A DNA stretch of 64,000 nucleotides, from the NCBI GenBank assembly GCA_951812965.1, contig OX638341.1, forward strand, positions 1,160,438 to 1,224,437, given 5' to 3'. Under the pieces are notes generated by a model, which was given only the letters and a program-made list of their open reading frames with translations, was not told the DNA's origin and searched no databases. The stretch is from an uncultured Pseudohongiella sp. GTDB taxonomy: Bacteria > Pseudomonadota > Gammaproteobacteria > Pseudomonadales > Pseudohongiellaceae. Positions within the stretch are counted from its first letter, which is position 1; every line of letters begins with the position of its first letter. Shown here piece by piece: positions 57,506 to 64,000 of the stretch. Both the position numbers and the translations under genes were made by a program.

Positions 57506-57588
57506 GCGTCATATCGGCTAGCGGAGAACGGCGGAGAAACTCACCTGACTCCTTGTCCGTTGGTACCCTGGAAGTGATCGGAATCGGC
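57506..57588 (-). pseudogene. VapB antitoxin remnant
   Basis: This stretch matches 51679-51760 in vapB; the minus strand still reads EFLRRSPLAD, as in the intact antitoxin, but the frame is broken around it. It is the fourth anchor of the decayed duplication and lies just downstream of SelW copy 2. Confidence 0.75.
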
Positions 57589-57589
57589 C

Positions 57590-57817
57590 TCAGGCGAAGT
57601 TTCGAGCGATCTCGGAGATCAGGCGGGCTTCGTCCGGAAACTCTCCCGTTTCATGTTTTGAATACGCCAATTGGCCGCCGACATGCACATCGAATCTGCC
57701 GCCGCCGCTTTCGATGAGGCGAGCCGTAACGCCGAAGCGGTCGGCCAGTTTGGCTGCCAGACTGACAGCCTTGGGTTTATAGTTTCACTGTACACAGTAT
57801 GCAATCGAGATATCCAT
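57590..57817 (-). CDS. SelW/Rdx-family selenoprotein, copy 2
   Basis: A 75-residue protein from ATG 57817: MDISIAYCVQ, UGA (57785-57787, codon 11), NYKPKAVSLAAKLADRFGV, LIESGGGRFDVHV, YSKHETGEFPDEARLISEI and a stop at 57590. It differs from copy 1 at only about eight positions, several conservative, while the Cys, UGA and SECIS are unchanged. It lies between the PQQ protein gene and the decayed toxin-antitoxin block on the same strand. Retention when the rest of the duplicate has decayed suggests it is functional. Confidence 0.92.
57752..57770 (-). promoter_or_regulatory. Bacterial SECIS-like hairpin of SelW copy 2
   Basis: Same hairpin as copy 1: GGCUGUCA-GUC-UGGCAGCC, 14 bases after the UGA, with the loop starting 23 bases downstream. 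No substitution is seen in the stem or loop between the two copies. Confidence 0.8.
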
Positions 57818-57879
57818 GTTTATCGAGTCTCATCATGTAAGTTTGCAGCGAGTGACCAGGAGCCTGACTCCCAGCCGTG

Positions 57880-57885
57880 ATTATA
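57880..57885 (-). promoter_or_regulatory. Candidate -10 box for SelW copy 2
   Basis: TATAAT on the minus strand about 63 bases before the ATG, in TATAATCACGGC, shared with copy 1. The -35 region is not clear. Confidence 0.45.
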
Positions 57886-57924
57886 CTGATCCCTCGCCCG
57901 CGCTGGCGACTTTCAACACAGCTT

Positions 57925-59682
57925 TCAGGGCAGGGCGAAGACGACCAGGGACGGACCTTCGCGGGTAAGTCCGCTGAACCGGGAAATGTCGCCGGAAGTC
58001 TGCATGGCGATACCGATCAGGGCTTGCGAATGCAAGCCCGGTTGGCCGACCACCAGGGCAATGTGCTGTTTCCCGCCCACGCTGTAACTGATCGGAAACG
58101 AAGCAGCGATATCGCCGAGGTCGGTTTTCCAGAGAACTTCGCCGTCGATCTGGTCGAAGGCCTTGAACGACTGGTCGACGGCGGCGCCGAAAACCAGGCC
58201 GCCGCCGGTTGCGAGCACTGCCGAGGAAGGCGGCATGAACTCGCGGAAACTCCAGGCCAGCTCGCGGGTTTCGAGATTTATCGCCTGCAAGCGGCCGACA
58301 TTGCCGTCGCTGTCGGGGGGAGCTATCCCCGAAATGGCGGCGCCGGTGCTGAGTAACTGGGAATCCCCTCCGGTCGGCCCTCCCATCATGCAGGTCTCGG
58401 CCAGCGGCAGGAAGAGCATGTTGCTCTCTGGATTCACTGCCCCCGCAAGCCAGTTTCGCCCGCCGATGGGCTGCGGGCAGATCAGCACGGCATTCTCGGC
58501 ATTCGGCCGCGCGTTCGGGTTCATGGTTTTTACGCCGGATTGCGGGTCGATCGAGGCAACCAGATTCTGCAATCCCAGGTCGATGGAAAAAAGGTATTCG
58601 CCAGTGGCCGCGTCCAGTGCATCGTAAAGCGCAATTTTGCCCGCGGTAATTACCGCCTTGCGGGGCGAGCCGTCTACGTAGATTTCGATGATTTGCCGCT
58701 CGAATGACCAGTCCAGATCCCACTGATCGTTCGCCACGTGCTGGAAATGCCATGCCAACTCGCCGCTTCGCGGCCGCAGGGCAATCGTCGAATTGGTGTA
58801 CAGCGCATCATTGCTGACGCCTTGTATAGCCACCGGATCGAGCAGCGGCGCGGTATGGTAGGTGGGCGCCGGCCCGAAAAAAACCAGATCGAGTTCCGGA
58901 TCGTAACTGCCGGTAACCCAGACCGAGCCTCCCTGGCGCTCCGAAAGGGCGATGTCGTTCCAGGTGTGCCCGCCGGGATCGTCCGGCCCGGCGACCGTTT
59001 GAAACCGCCACAGTTCTTCGCCGCTGCCGGCGTCTATGCCGATGATGAATCCTCCCTCGGGGACCATCGTCGCAGTAACGCCCTGAACGATCACGCCGTC
59101 GGCAAGCAATGGCGCGGCGCGTAGCGAGTAGCGGCTGGGTCTGTCCGCGGTAACCGCGATGGCGTGCTCCCAGACCGGCTCACCGGTGCGGAAGTCCAGT
59201 GCGAGCAGGCGCAAGTCGAGCGTGGGCACAATGAGGTTGGTCCCGTAAATCGCTATGCCGAACTTGCCATTGAGTCCGGCGGTCGCGTCGGCGCCGGTTT
59301 CGTGCTCGTATCGCCATAGTTCCTCGCCGCTGCGCGCATCGAGCGCCAGCACCGCATCGTTGGTGTCGGCCAGAAACATCACGCCGTCATGCACCAGCGG
59401 CGTCGCCATGCTCGAACCTTGCCCGAGCGGTATGCGCCAGGCCTCGGCCAGTTGATCGACGTTTTCGGTGTCGATCTGGTCAAGCGGGCTGAAACCGTGG
59501 CTGTCGTAGGTCTTGCGCCAAATGAGCCAGTTGCCGGCGCTCGGGTTGGCCAGCATCTCCGCGGTAACCGGCCTCAAGTCGGCGAGCAAATCCGGGCTTC
59601 CGCCGTCCGATTGCGCCATCGCGGGCGCCGCGACGATCCATGCGAAAGCAGTTGCCGCGTGAATCCAATGTCTTTGAAACAT
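57925..59682 (-). CDS. PQQ-binding propeller protein (probable dehydrogenase, no cytochrome domain)
   Basis: A 585-residue protein with a signal peptide (to about residue 23, AAPAMAQSDG). Eight PQQ-type blades are seen in VLALDARSGEELWRYEHETG, LALDFRTGEPVWEHAIAV, GIDAGSGEELWRFQTVAG and later repeats; NDQWDLDWSFERQ takes the place of the usual active-site block. There is no vicinal Cys pair and no heme domain, unlike the dehydrogenase at 43864. It is the last gene of the 57.9-63.4 kb cluster. It may be a PQQ dehydrogenase or a non-catalytic propeller. Confidence 0.85.
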   Translation of the reverse strand: MFQRHWIHAATAFAWIVAAPAMAQSDGGSPDLLADLRPVTAEMLANPSAGNWLIWRKTYDSHGFSPLDQIDTENVDQLAEAWRIPLGQGSSMATPLVHDGVMFLADTNDAVLALDARSGEELWRYEHETGADATAGLNGKFGIAIYGTNLIVPTLDLRLLALDFRTGEPVWEHAIAVTADRPSRYSLRAAPLLADGVIVQGVTATMVPEGGFIIGIDAGSGEELWRFQTVAGPDDPGGHTWNDIALSERQGGSVWVTGSYDPELDLVFFGPAPTYHTAPLLDPVAIQGVSNDALYTNSTIALRPRSGELAWHFQHVANDQWDLDWSFERQIIEIYVDGSPRKAVITAGKIALYDALDAATGEYLFSIDLGLQNLVASIDPQSGVKTMNPNARPNAENAVLICPQPIGGRNWLAGAVNPESNMLFLPLAETCMMGGPTGGDSQLLSTGAAISGIAPPDSDGNVGRLQAINLETRELAWSFREFMPPSSAVLATGGGLVFGAAVDQSFKAFDQIDGEVLWKTDLGDIAASFPISYSVGGKQHIALVVGQPGLHSQALIGIAMQTSGDISRFSGLTREGPSLVVFALP

Positions 59683-59742
59683 TACTATTCCTCTTGAATT
59701 GATGGTTCCGGGCCGGAAACTGCGCCTTGCAGCCGCCCGGTT

Positions 59743-60729
59743 TCAGCGTCTTTCGCTCATCCTTTCCCAGAATTCGTCCAGTCTTCCTTCGTACTCCAGC
59801 CCGCGATAGAAAGGATAGGAATCGCAGTCGTACTCGAGGATGGTCGTGTCCGGGGTTCTGCGCCATTGCCGGTAGCGGACGATGGGGCGGCGGTAGTTTT
59901 CCGGATCGTGCAGGGTCAGCAGGCTGCGCAGGTTGCTGCCGTCTTCGCTCATGGATATGCGTTCGACCACTCGCGCGTTTGCCGAAATCGGCTGTCCCGC
60001 CTGATCGACGAAGGCCGGTTTCAGCAGAGAGGACTCCACCACCAGGGTGCTGCCTTCCCAATGACCCATGGAATAGCCCATGGCAGTCGCGGGCAGGTCT
60101 GCGGGAAATTCGCGGCCGTCGAGAAAGATCCGCCGCACTTCACGAAAACTCTCATAGAGAATGGTTACCTGTTTCTCGTCCTGCAGAATCTCCAGTGGAT
60201 AAGGCCAGCCGGAAATCCGCACCAGGGCCGGTGACACGCAACGCAGCGCGGGATCGTCGAGATAGTGGTAATCGTCGACCAGTGCCTGCGCCGAATCGGT
60301 GTAGTCGAGATGCACTTTCTCCATGCCGGCGGAAATTCGCGACCAGATTCCGCTGAAATCAACCGGCGCCGGCGGCAATACTTCATCCGGAATCCGGGGT
60401 TCGGCTCGCCAGGTTCCCATTGAACCGTCGTGCGGGGCTGTCAGGGTTCCCGAAATGACATCGCCTTCGATCGTGCCGCTCAGTGTCCTGCTGAGCAGCC
60501 TGCCGCCGGCGTTGCGATAGTCGACTTCCATTTCGAGGCGATTTCCTTCCAGCGAGTATTCGACCGGGCCACCGTCTACATAAATTTTCAGTTCGCCCTG
60601 TTCGCGCTCGAAGGTAATGATGCCCAGCCGCTCGGTCTGGTGATTCAGGGTCAGCATCCAGTCGCCTTCGACCTGGGCCAGACAAGCCCCGGCCAGGAAC
60701 AGCGAAGTGATGAACGCGAAAATTCTCAC
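59743..60729 (-). CDS. Conserved secreted protein, GxWEGDTLVV family (paralog 3)
   Basis: A 328-residue protein with a signal peptide (MRIFAFITSLFLAGACLAQ). The N-terminal half (WMLTLNHQTERLGIITFERE, LSGTIEGDVISGTLTAPHDG) is a beta domain; the C-terminal half has SGWPYPLEILQDEKQVTILY and MGYSMGHWEGSTLVVESS, closely like the 47090-47977 lipoprotein. Start GTG 60729. The gene is 60 bp upstream of the PQQ protein gene, in one operon with it. Confidence 0.8.
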   Translation of the reverse strand: MRIFAFITSLFLAGACLAQVEGDWMLTLNHQTERLGIITFEREQGELKIYVDGGPVEYSLEGNRLEMEVDYRNAGGRLLSRTLSGTIEGDVISGTLTAPHDGSMGTWRAEPRIPDEVLPPAPVDFSGIWSRISAGMEKVHLDYTDSAQALVDDYHYLDDPALRCVSPALVRISGWPYPLEILQDEKQVTILYESFREVRRIFLDGREFPADLPATAMGYSMGHWEGSTLVVESSLLKPAFVDQAGQPISANARVVERISMSEDGSNLRSLLTLHDPENYRRPIVRYRQWRRTPDTTILEYDCDSYPFYRGLEYEGRLDEFWERMSERR

Positions 60730-60739
60730 CGGGCTGGAT

Positions 60740-62074
60740 CTATTCCGATTCAGCCTGGCTTTGCGCCAGCCGCGCGCTACGTTCCGCCAGCATCCGCTCG
60801 TAGTCTTCCTGGCCCAGATAGGTCACATCGACCCAGTTGTGGGCCATCTCGTCCACCGTGCGGTCGCCCCAGCCGACCCATTGGGTTGGATCCGGGTTGT
60901 ACGGATTGTTCTCCGTATTGTCGTGCCAGGCAGTGGTGATGATCATCGTGCCCTTGGGCACCAGCGGCGCCGCGTCTTCGCCGAACACGTAGTTGATCTG
61001 CCAGTTCCACTGGAAATTGTCGACGAAGGCCAGCATTTCCCGGTCGCCGTCGGGATAGATCGCTTCCATCGACATGGCCTTGCCGCGCATATGCATGTGG
61101 GGCTGGAAATTTTCCAGCCGCGCCGGCGCCGCCAGCACGAATGTTCCCTGGGTGACCGTGATTTCGTTGGGCGGGATATCGAGGCTTCGCGGCCCCCTTG
61201 CATCGAGCATGCTCAGGATGGTGCGATGCCGGGGCGGTTCTTCGTGGAACCAGACGCCGATTTCTACCTGCGCGTTGGGTACGCGCTCGCCCATGGCGTG
61301 CATGTGCACTTCCCACAGGATCTGCGAATCAGGCAGCATCAGTTTGCCGGAGTCGGGGCGGAAAATCTGGCCGGCCTTACCCACTGCCCATTCCATGAAC
61401 AGGCGGGGGCCGAGAGGGATGTCCGCATCCTCGGGCAGGCCGACTATTTCCGTTTCTTCCTGCAACAGGAAAGCCAGGGCGTGATGCACCACGCGACGTG
61501 TTTGCGCGTCCTTCGGGCGAATCTCGATTGCCTTGACCCACTTCTCTTCGGTCAGCCCGGTTGGAACGAGTGGCCGGAACCACTTGTCCTGTGTGACCGC
61601 CGGCAAGTCGAAAGGCTCGGACTCAACAACCAGATCCGGCGCCGATCCCATCTGTTCCTGCAAGCGCCAGACCAGGGCTTCATCGAATTCCAGCGGCGCG
61701 GGCGCCAGGCTCATGTCGCCCTGGGGCGCGCCCTGGTCCACCCAGGCCAGAATTGTCTCGCGCTCTTGTGGAGTCAGGCCGCGTTCGTTGATGAAATCCT
61801 GGATGCCGACGTCCGGGTTGACATGCCAGGGCGGCATGACCCGATTTTCCACGCGGTAACGGATCAGTGGAGCGAATGCACTTGCCTGCTCGTAGGTCAG
61901 CAAGGGCATGGGCGCGATCGAGTCGGGCCGATGACATTCCTGGCACTTGGCCTGGAAGATCGGCATGACGTCTTCGGCCCAGGAAACTTCCTCCTGGGCG
62001 TGGGCAAGCGTCGGCAATGCCAGTACGGCGCAGGCCGCCAGCGATTGCCATTCGATTTTCTGTATCTTGCTCAT
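60740..62074 (-). CDS. Periplasmic cytochrome c with copper type II monooxygenase-like domain
   Basis: A 444-residue protein: a signal peptide (to about residue 27, LPTLAHAQEE), a cytochrome c domain with CQECHRPDSIAPM and a downstream PPWH motif, then a two-part domain with VVHHALAFL (HH), WEVHMHAMG (HxH) and FQPHMHMRG (HxH). The His clusters resemble the copper sites of PHM/DBM-type monooxygenases. The start at 62074 has GGAG eight bases upstream; upstream in-frame codons lack a signal. It is in the minus-strand cluster before the secreted protein. Confidence 0.82.
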   Translation of the reverse strand: MSKIQKIEWQSLAACAVLALPTLAHAQEEVSWAEDVMPIFQAKCQECHRPDSIAPMPLLTYEQASAFAPLIRYRVENRVMPPWHVNPDVGIQDFINERGLTPQERETILAWVDQGAPQGDMSLAPAPLEFDEALVWRLQEQMGSAPDLVVESEPFDLPAVTQDKWFRPLVPTGLTEEKWVKAIEIRPKDAQTRRVVHHALAFLLQEETEIVGLPEDADIPLGPRLFMEWAVGKAGQIFRPDSGKLMLPDSQILWEVHMHAMGERVPNAQVEIGVWFHEEPPRHRTILSMLDARGPRSLDIPPNEITVTQGTFVLAAPARLENFQPHMHMRGKAMSMEAIYPDGDREMLAFVDNFQWNWQINYVFGEDAAPLVPKGTMIITTAWHDNTENNPYNPDPTQWVGWGDRTVDEMAHNWVDVTYLGQEDYERMLAERSARLAQSQAESE

Positions 62075-62120
62075 TCGATTTTCTCCAGGAGACCGCCGGT
62101 CTCGATCGGCGATACCGACT

Positions 62121-63038
62121 CTATTCACTCACGTTCACTTGTATGAAACCGTTTGTCCAACAGCATTGGGCGTGGCCGGCGGTTGCCGGGCCGGTGAACT
62201 CCGTCACTCGGGCGCGCAACAGGTATTCGCCCGGCGAGTCAAAAGTGACCTCCGTAGCCGCCGTGCCGCCTTCAGCGGGCACCCGTGCGCTGTCCTCGCT
62301 GAACGCCACCGCGCCCGGTCCCTGCTGTTTGAACCAGGCGACCGTAACCGGAGGAGGTCCGCCCCCGCCGCCGAAAAACTGGGCGAAAAGCGGATTCACT
62401 TCCCCGACGTCCTCGACCCAGGCGGTCAATTCAAGCGGCGCCCCGACATGGGCCTCGAAGGGCCCGGCAGTCGTTCCCGCGGGACCATGGCCCCAGTCCG
62501 CGTCTTCGGCAAACTTTATTCGCGGAGGGAAATTGCCGTTGGCGTCGCCGGCGATGGCGTCGATGATGTAGTCCGTATGCAGATTGGCCCGGATATCGAA
62601 AGTCCGGCCCTGATTTCGCAGGCGCCAGATGACCGGCTCGTCAGGGCCGTCGGGAACTTTCACGATGAAAACTCCCCAATGGCGGTCGACGTCGAATCGA
62701 GTCGGCTGGCCCTGATCGGCATTGCCGTCCGGGGCGCCGGTGATCTGATTCGAATCGCCGATGGGAATTTCAAGCACTTCTTCGGTATTGCGATTGTAGT
62801 AACCGAACGACAAGGCGATCAGGCCGTCGTCGTCCTGGTACCAGCCTTCGTAAGCCGGCGTAACCGTCTGCCCCGAACTGATTCCGATGTCCTTGCCCAG
62901 CGGCAGTGACTCGATGGGTAGCGGTACGCCCTGGGCGGACGCCATGCCCGCCGCCGCGAGCAAACCGATTCCGAACAGGATTCTTGCGGGATTGAAAACA
63001 GGGTCAGGCACATTTCCTCCGTATACGGTCTTCAACAT
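62121..63038 (-). CDS. Secreted hypothetical protein with CCW motif
   Basis: A 305-residue protein with a signal peptide (FGIGLLAAAGMASAQG). The middle is beta-rich (FGYYNRNTEEVLEIPIGDSN, VFIVKVPDGPDEPVIWRLRN) and the C-terminus looks like an Ig/PKD-like domain (VTFDSPGEYLLRARVTEF) ending in HAQCCWTNGFIQVNV. I do not know the function. The start may be ATG 63038 or GTG 63011, which has GGAGG four bases upstream. It lies between the DUF6152-like gene and the cytochrome/copper gene in one operon. Confidence 0.75.
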   Translation of the reverse strand: MLKTVYGGNVPDPVFNPARILFGIGLLAAAGMASAQGVPLPIESLPLGKDIGISSGQTVTPAYEGWYQDDDGLIALSFGYYNRNTEEVLEIPIGDSNQITGAPDGNADQGQPTRFDVDRHWGVFIVKVPDGPDEPVIWRLRNQGRTFDIRANLHTDYIIDAIAGDANGNFPPRIKFAEDADWGHGPAGTTAGPFEAHVGAPLELTAWVEDVGEVNPLFAQFFGGGGGPPPVTVAWFKQQGPGAVAFSEDSARVPAEGGTAATEVTFDSPGEYLLRARVTEFTGPATAGHAQCCWTNGFIQVNVSE

Positions 63039-63041
63039 GCT

Positions 63042-63425
63042 TCAGTTTCCGGCGCTCAGGGTAAAAACCGTTCCGTCCTCAAGCGTCATTTTGCTGATCC
63101 ACAACTTGCGGGAATTATCCAGCCCGAGAAAGCCCTCGAGCGCCACGTTTTCACCGACCCTTACGGTATCCCGTTGCCAGCCGGCGCGGAGCACGGTGCT
63201 GATGGCGTGGCTCTGGGCGTCCCAGATCTCCTCCTCTCCGGATTCGTTGGTAACTGCGACGAAGATGCGGGTATGGGGATTGACGTAATGCACCTCGACG
63301 ACTTCGCCCGTCCTGGTTCCGAAATGCTCGTAGGAGAACTCCGCGGCGAAACTGTGATGGGCCATGGCCGGGCCGGCGGGCAAGATGAGGCCGAAAAAAA
63401 TCAGGCCATGAACGATTGTCTTCAT
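63042..63425 (-). CDS. DUF6152-like secreted protein (copy B)
   Basis: A 127-residue protein with a signal peptide (MKTIVHGLIFFGLILPAGPA). The core HHSFAAEFSYEHFGTRTGEV and VEVHYVNPHTRIFVAVTNES matches DUF6152 and copy A. It is the first gene of the 57.9-63.4 kb cluster. Confidence 0.83.
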   Translation of the reverse strand: MKTIVHGLIFFGLILPAGPAMAHHSFAAEFSYEHFGTRTGEVVEVHYVNPHTRIFVAVTNESGEEEIWDAQSHAISTVLRAGWQRDTVRVGENVALEGFLGLDNSRKLWISKMTLEDGTVFTLSAGN

Positions 63426-63598
63426 GCGATCGGAATTGTTCCGGTTTGATTTGCCTTCATACTAGCCCCCGCAAGCCCGGTCAAGCAAACAAGTGTGAGG
63501 GTTCGCCAGGGCCATCTTAAAGTCGTCGTTAACCAACTGAAGCATTGCCGGAAATTTCCGGTCTGGACATTTGGCGCTGGAAGGGTTACGCTGGTTCC
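63426..63598. other. Intergenic region upstream of the DUF4338 gene
   Basis: This 173-bp gap separates the divergent DUF6152-like and DruA-like genes. I see no clear terminal inverted repeat or promoter consensus, so whether it holds the end of an insertion sequence is open. Confidence 0.4.
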
Positions 63599-64000
63599 AT
63601 GTCTGATCGCGCACATGAGCACAACGACGCTGCTGTGGAATTGGGTTTTTCCCTGTCCGCGGTCGAGGTGCGGCCTGTTTCCGACGCGGCCGAGCGGGCC
63701 CGGTGGGATCGTGTGATGGACGCGGAGCACTATCTGGGTTTCCGAGGCATGTTCGGTCACGGGATCCGGCATGTGGCGACGGGTCCGGACGGTGAATGGC
63801 TGGCGCTGCTCGGCTGGTGCGCCGGGGCGTTCAAGGTCAAGGCGCGGGACGCCTGGATCGGCTGGGCGCCGGAGCAGCAGTTCAGGCGTTTGCGGTTGAT
63901 TGCGAACAACTGCCGTTTTCTGGTGCTGCCCCGCGGTCGGGCGCCGAACCTGGCCTCCCGCGTGCTGGCGCTTTCGGCGCGCCGTCTTTCCGCGGACATG
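63599..64000 (+). CDS. DUF4338/DruA-like protein (partial, 3' end outside window)
   Basis: From the ATG at 63599 the 134 visible residues read MDAEHYLGFRGMFGHGIRHV, EWLALLGWCAGAFKVKARD, WIGWAPEQQFRRLRLIANNC and RFLVLPRGRAPNLASRVLAL. This is the DUF4338 domain. DUF4338 is found in Druantia anti-phage DruA proteins and, much more often, at the N-terminus of IS-encoded transposases. The window ends before the following domain, so the two cannot be told apart here. Confidence 0.85.
   Translation, partial: MSDRAHEHNDAAVELGFSLSAVEVRPVSDAAERARWDRVMDAEHYLGFRGMFGHGIRHVATGPDGEWLALLGWCAGAFKVKARDAWIGWAPEQQFRRLRLIANNCRFLVLPRGRAPNLASRVLALSARRLSADM

Noticed and set aside
57619..57804. 61-codon minus-strand open frame overlapping SelW copy 2
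   Set aside because: It is a different frame from the conserved SelW frame and has no homolog-like pattern.

Overview
The window is a GC-rich, densely coded bacterial segment. It looks like a Gram-negative, probably marine gammaproteobacterium: it has a TonB-dependent receptor, a TonB-like lipoprotein, MacA/FtsX-type envelope transporters, a single-chain GcvP, a GlgB/X/P/C/A glycogen operon and a CYP153-type cytochrome P450. The taxonomic guess is inference. I saw no rRNA, tRNA or CRISPR array.

Layout. 1-3570 (-): MacA-like adaptor, ATPase and two FtsX-type permeases. 3731-8154 (+): glycine cleavage operon gcvT-gcvH-gcvP, then an M16-like protein without its zinc motif, a reductase-like fragment and an AAA_14/DUF4143 ATPase. 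11205-16417 (-): DUF885 protein, alpha/beta hydrolase and a NatA/NatB-like ABC exporter. 16665-24919 (+): Tat-exported binding protein, a HAMP-type sensor without an output domain, an OFA-type MFS transporter, 2Fe-2S ferredoxin, CYP153-like P450, TonB-dependent receptor and a tandem TonB-C lipoprotein. 24933-37597 (+): pgi-glgB-glgX-glgP-glgC-pgm-glgA, facing malQ (-). Behind malQ (-) lie a UGSC-family selenoprotein and an alpha/beta hydrolase. 41023-43862 (+): hipBA, a small membrane protein and a methyltransferase. 43864-49000: a PQQ dehydrogenase and secreted proteins. 49041-52299 (-): a conserved protein of unknown role, SHOCT-like and DUF2089-like proteins, vapBC and a SelW-like selenoprotein. 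52446-56624: tyrosine catabolism (hpd, VOC protein, fahA, maiA) with a divergent Lrp regulator. 56641-57920: a decayed duplicate of the 48.7-52.4 kb block that keeps an intact second SelW-like selenoprotein. 57925-63425 (-): a second PQQ, secreted-protein, cytochrome and copper-protein cluster. From 63599 (+): the start of a DUF4338/DruA-like protein, cut by the window end.

The most notable content is three genes that are only readable if an in-frame UGA is decoded as selenocysteine: a UGSC protein (39288-39833) and two SelW/Rdx proteins (52072-52299 and 57590-57817). Each UGA is followed, at the spacing expected for a bacterial SECIS, by a strong hairpin with the same apical sequence CAGUCUG. 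A standard gene caller would truncate or miss all three. A second notable pattern is a palindromic element (core GGGCGAGGCATGCCTCGCCC) present three times, once inside the malQ reading frame and once forming the malQ C-terminus.

Two clusters (43.9-48.4 kb and 57.9-63.4 kb) repeat the same ingredients: a PQQ propeller dehydrogenase, paralogous secreted proteins with a GHWEGDTLVV-like motif and a DUF6152-like protein. They may be an undescribed periplasmic oxidation system.
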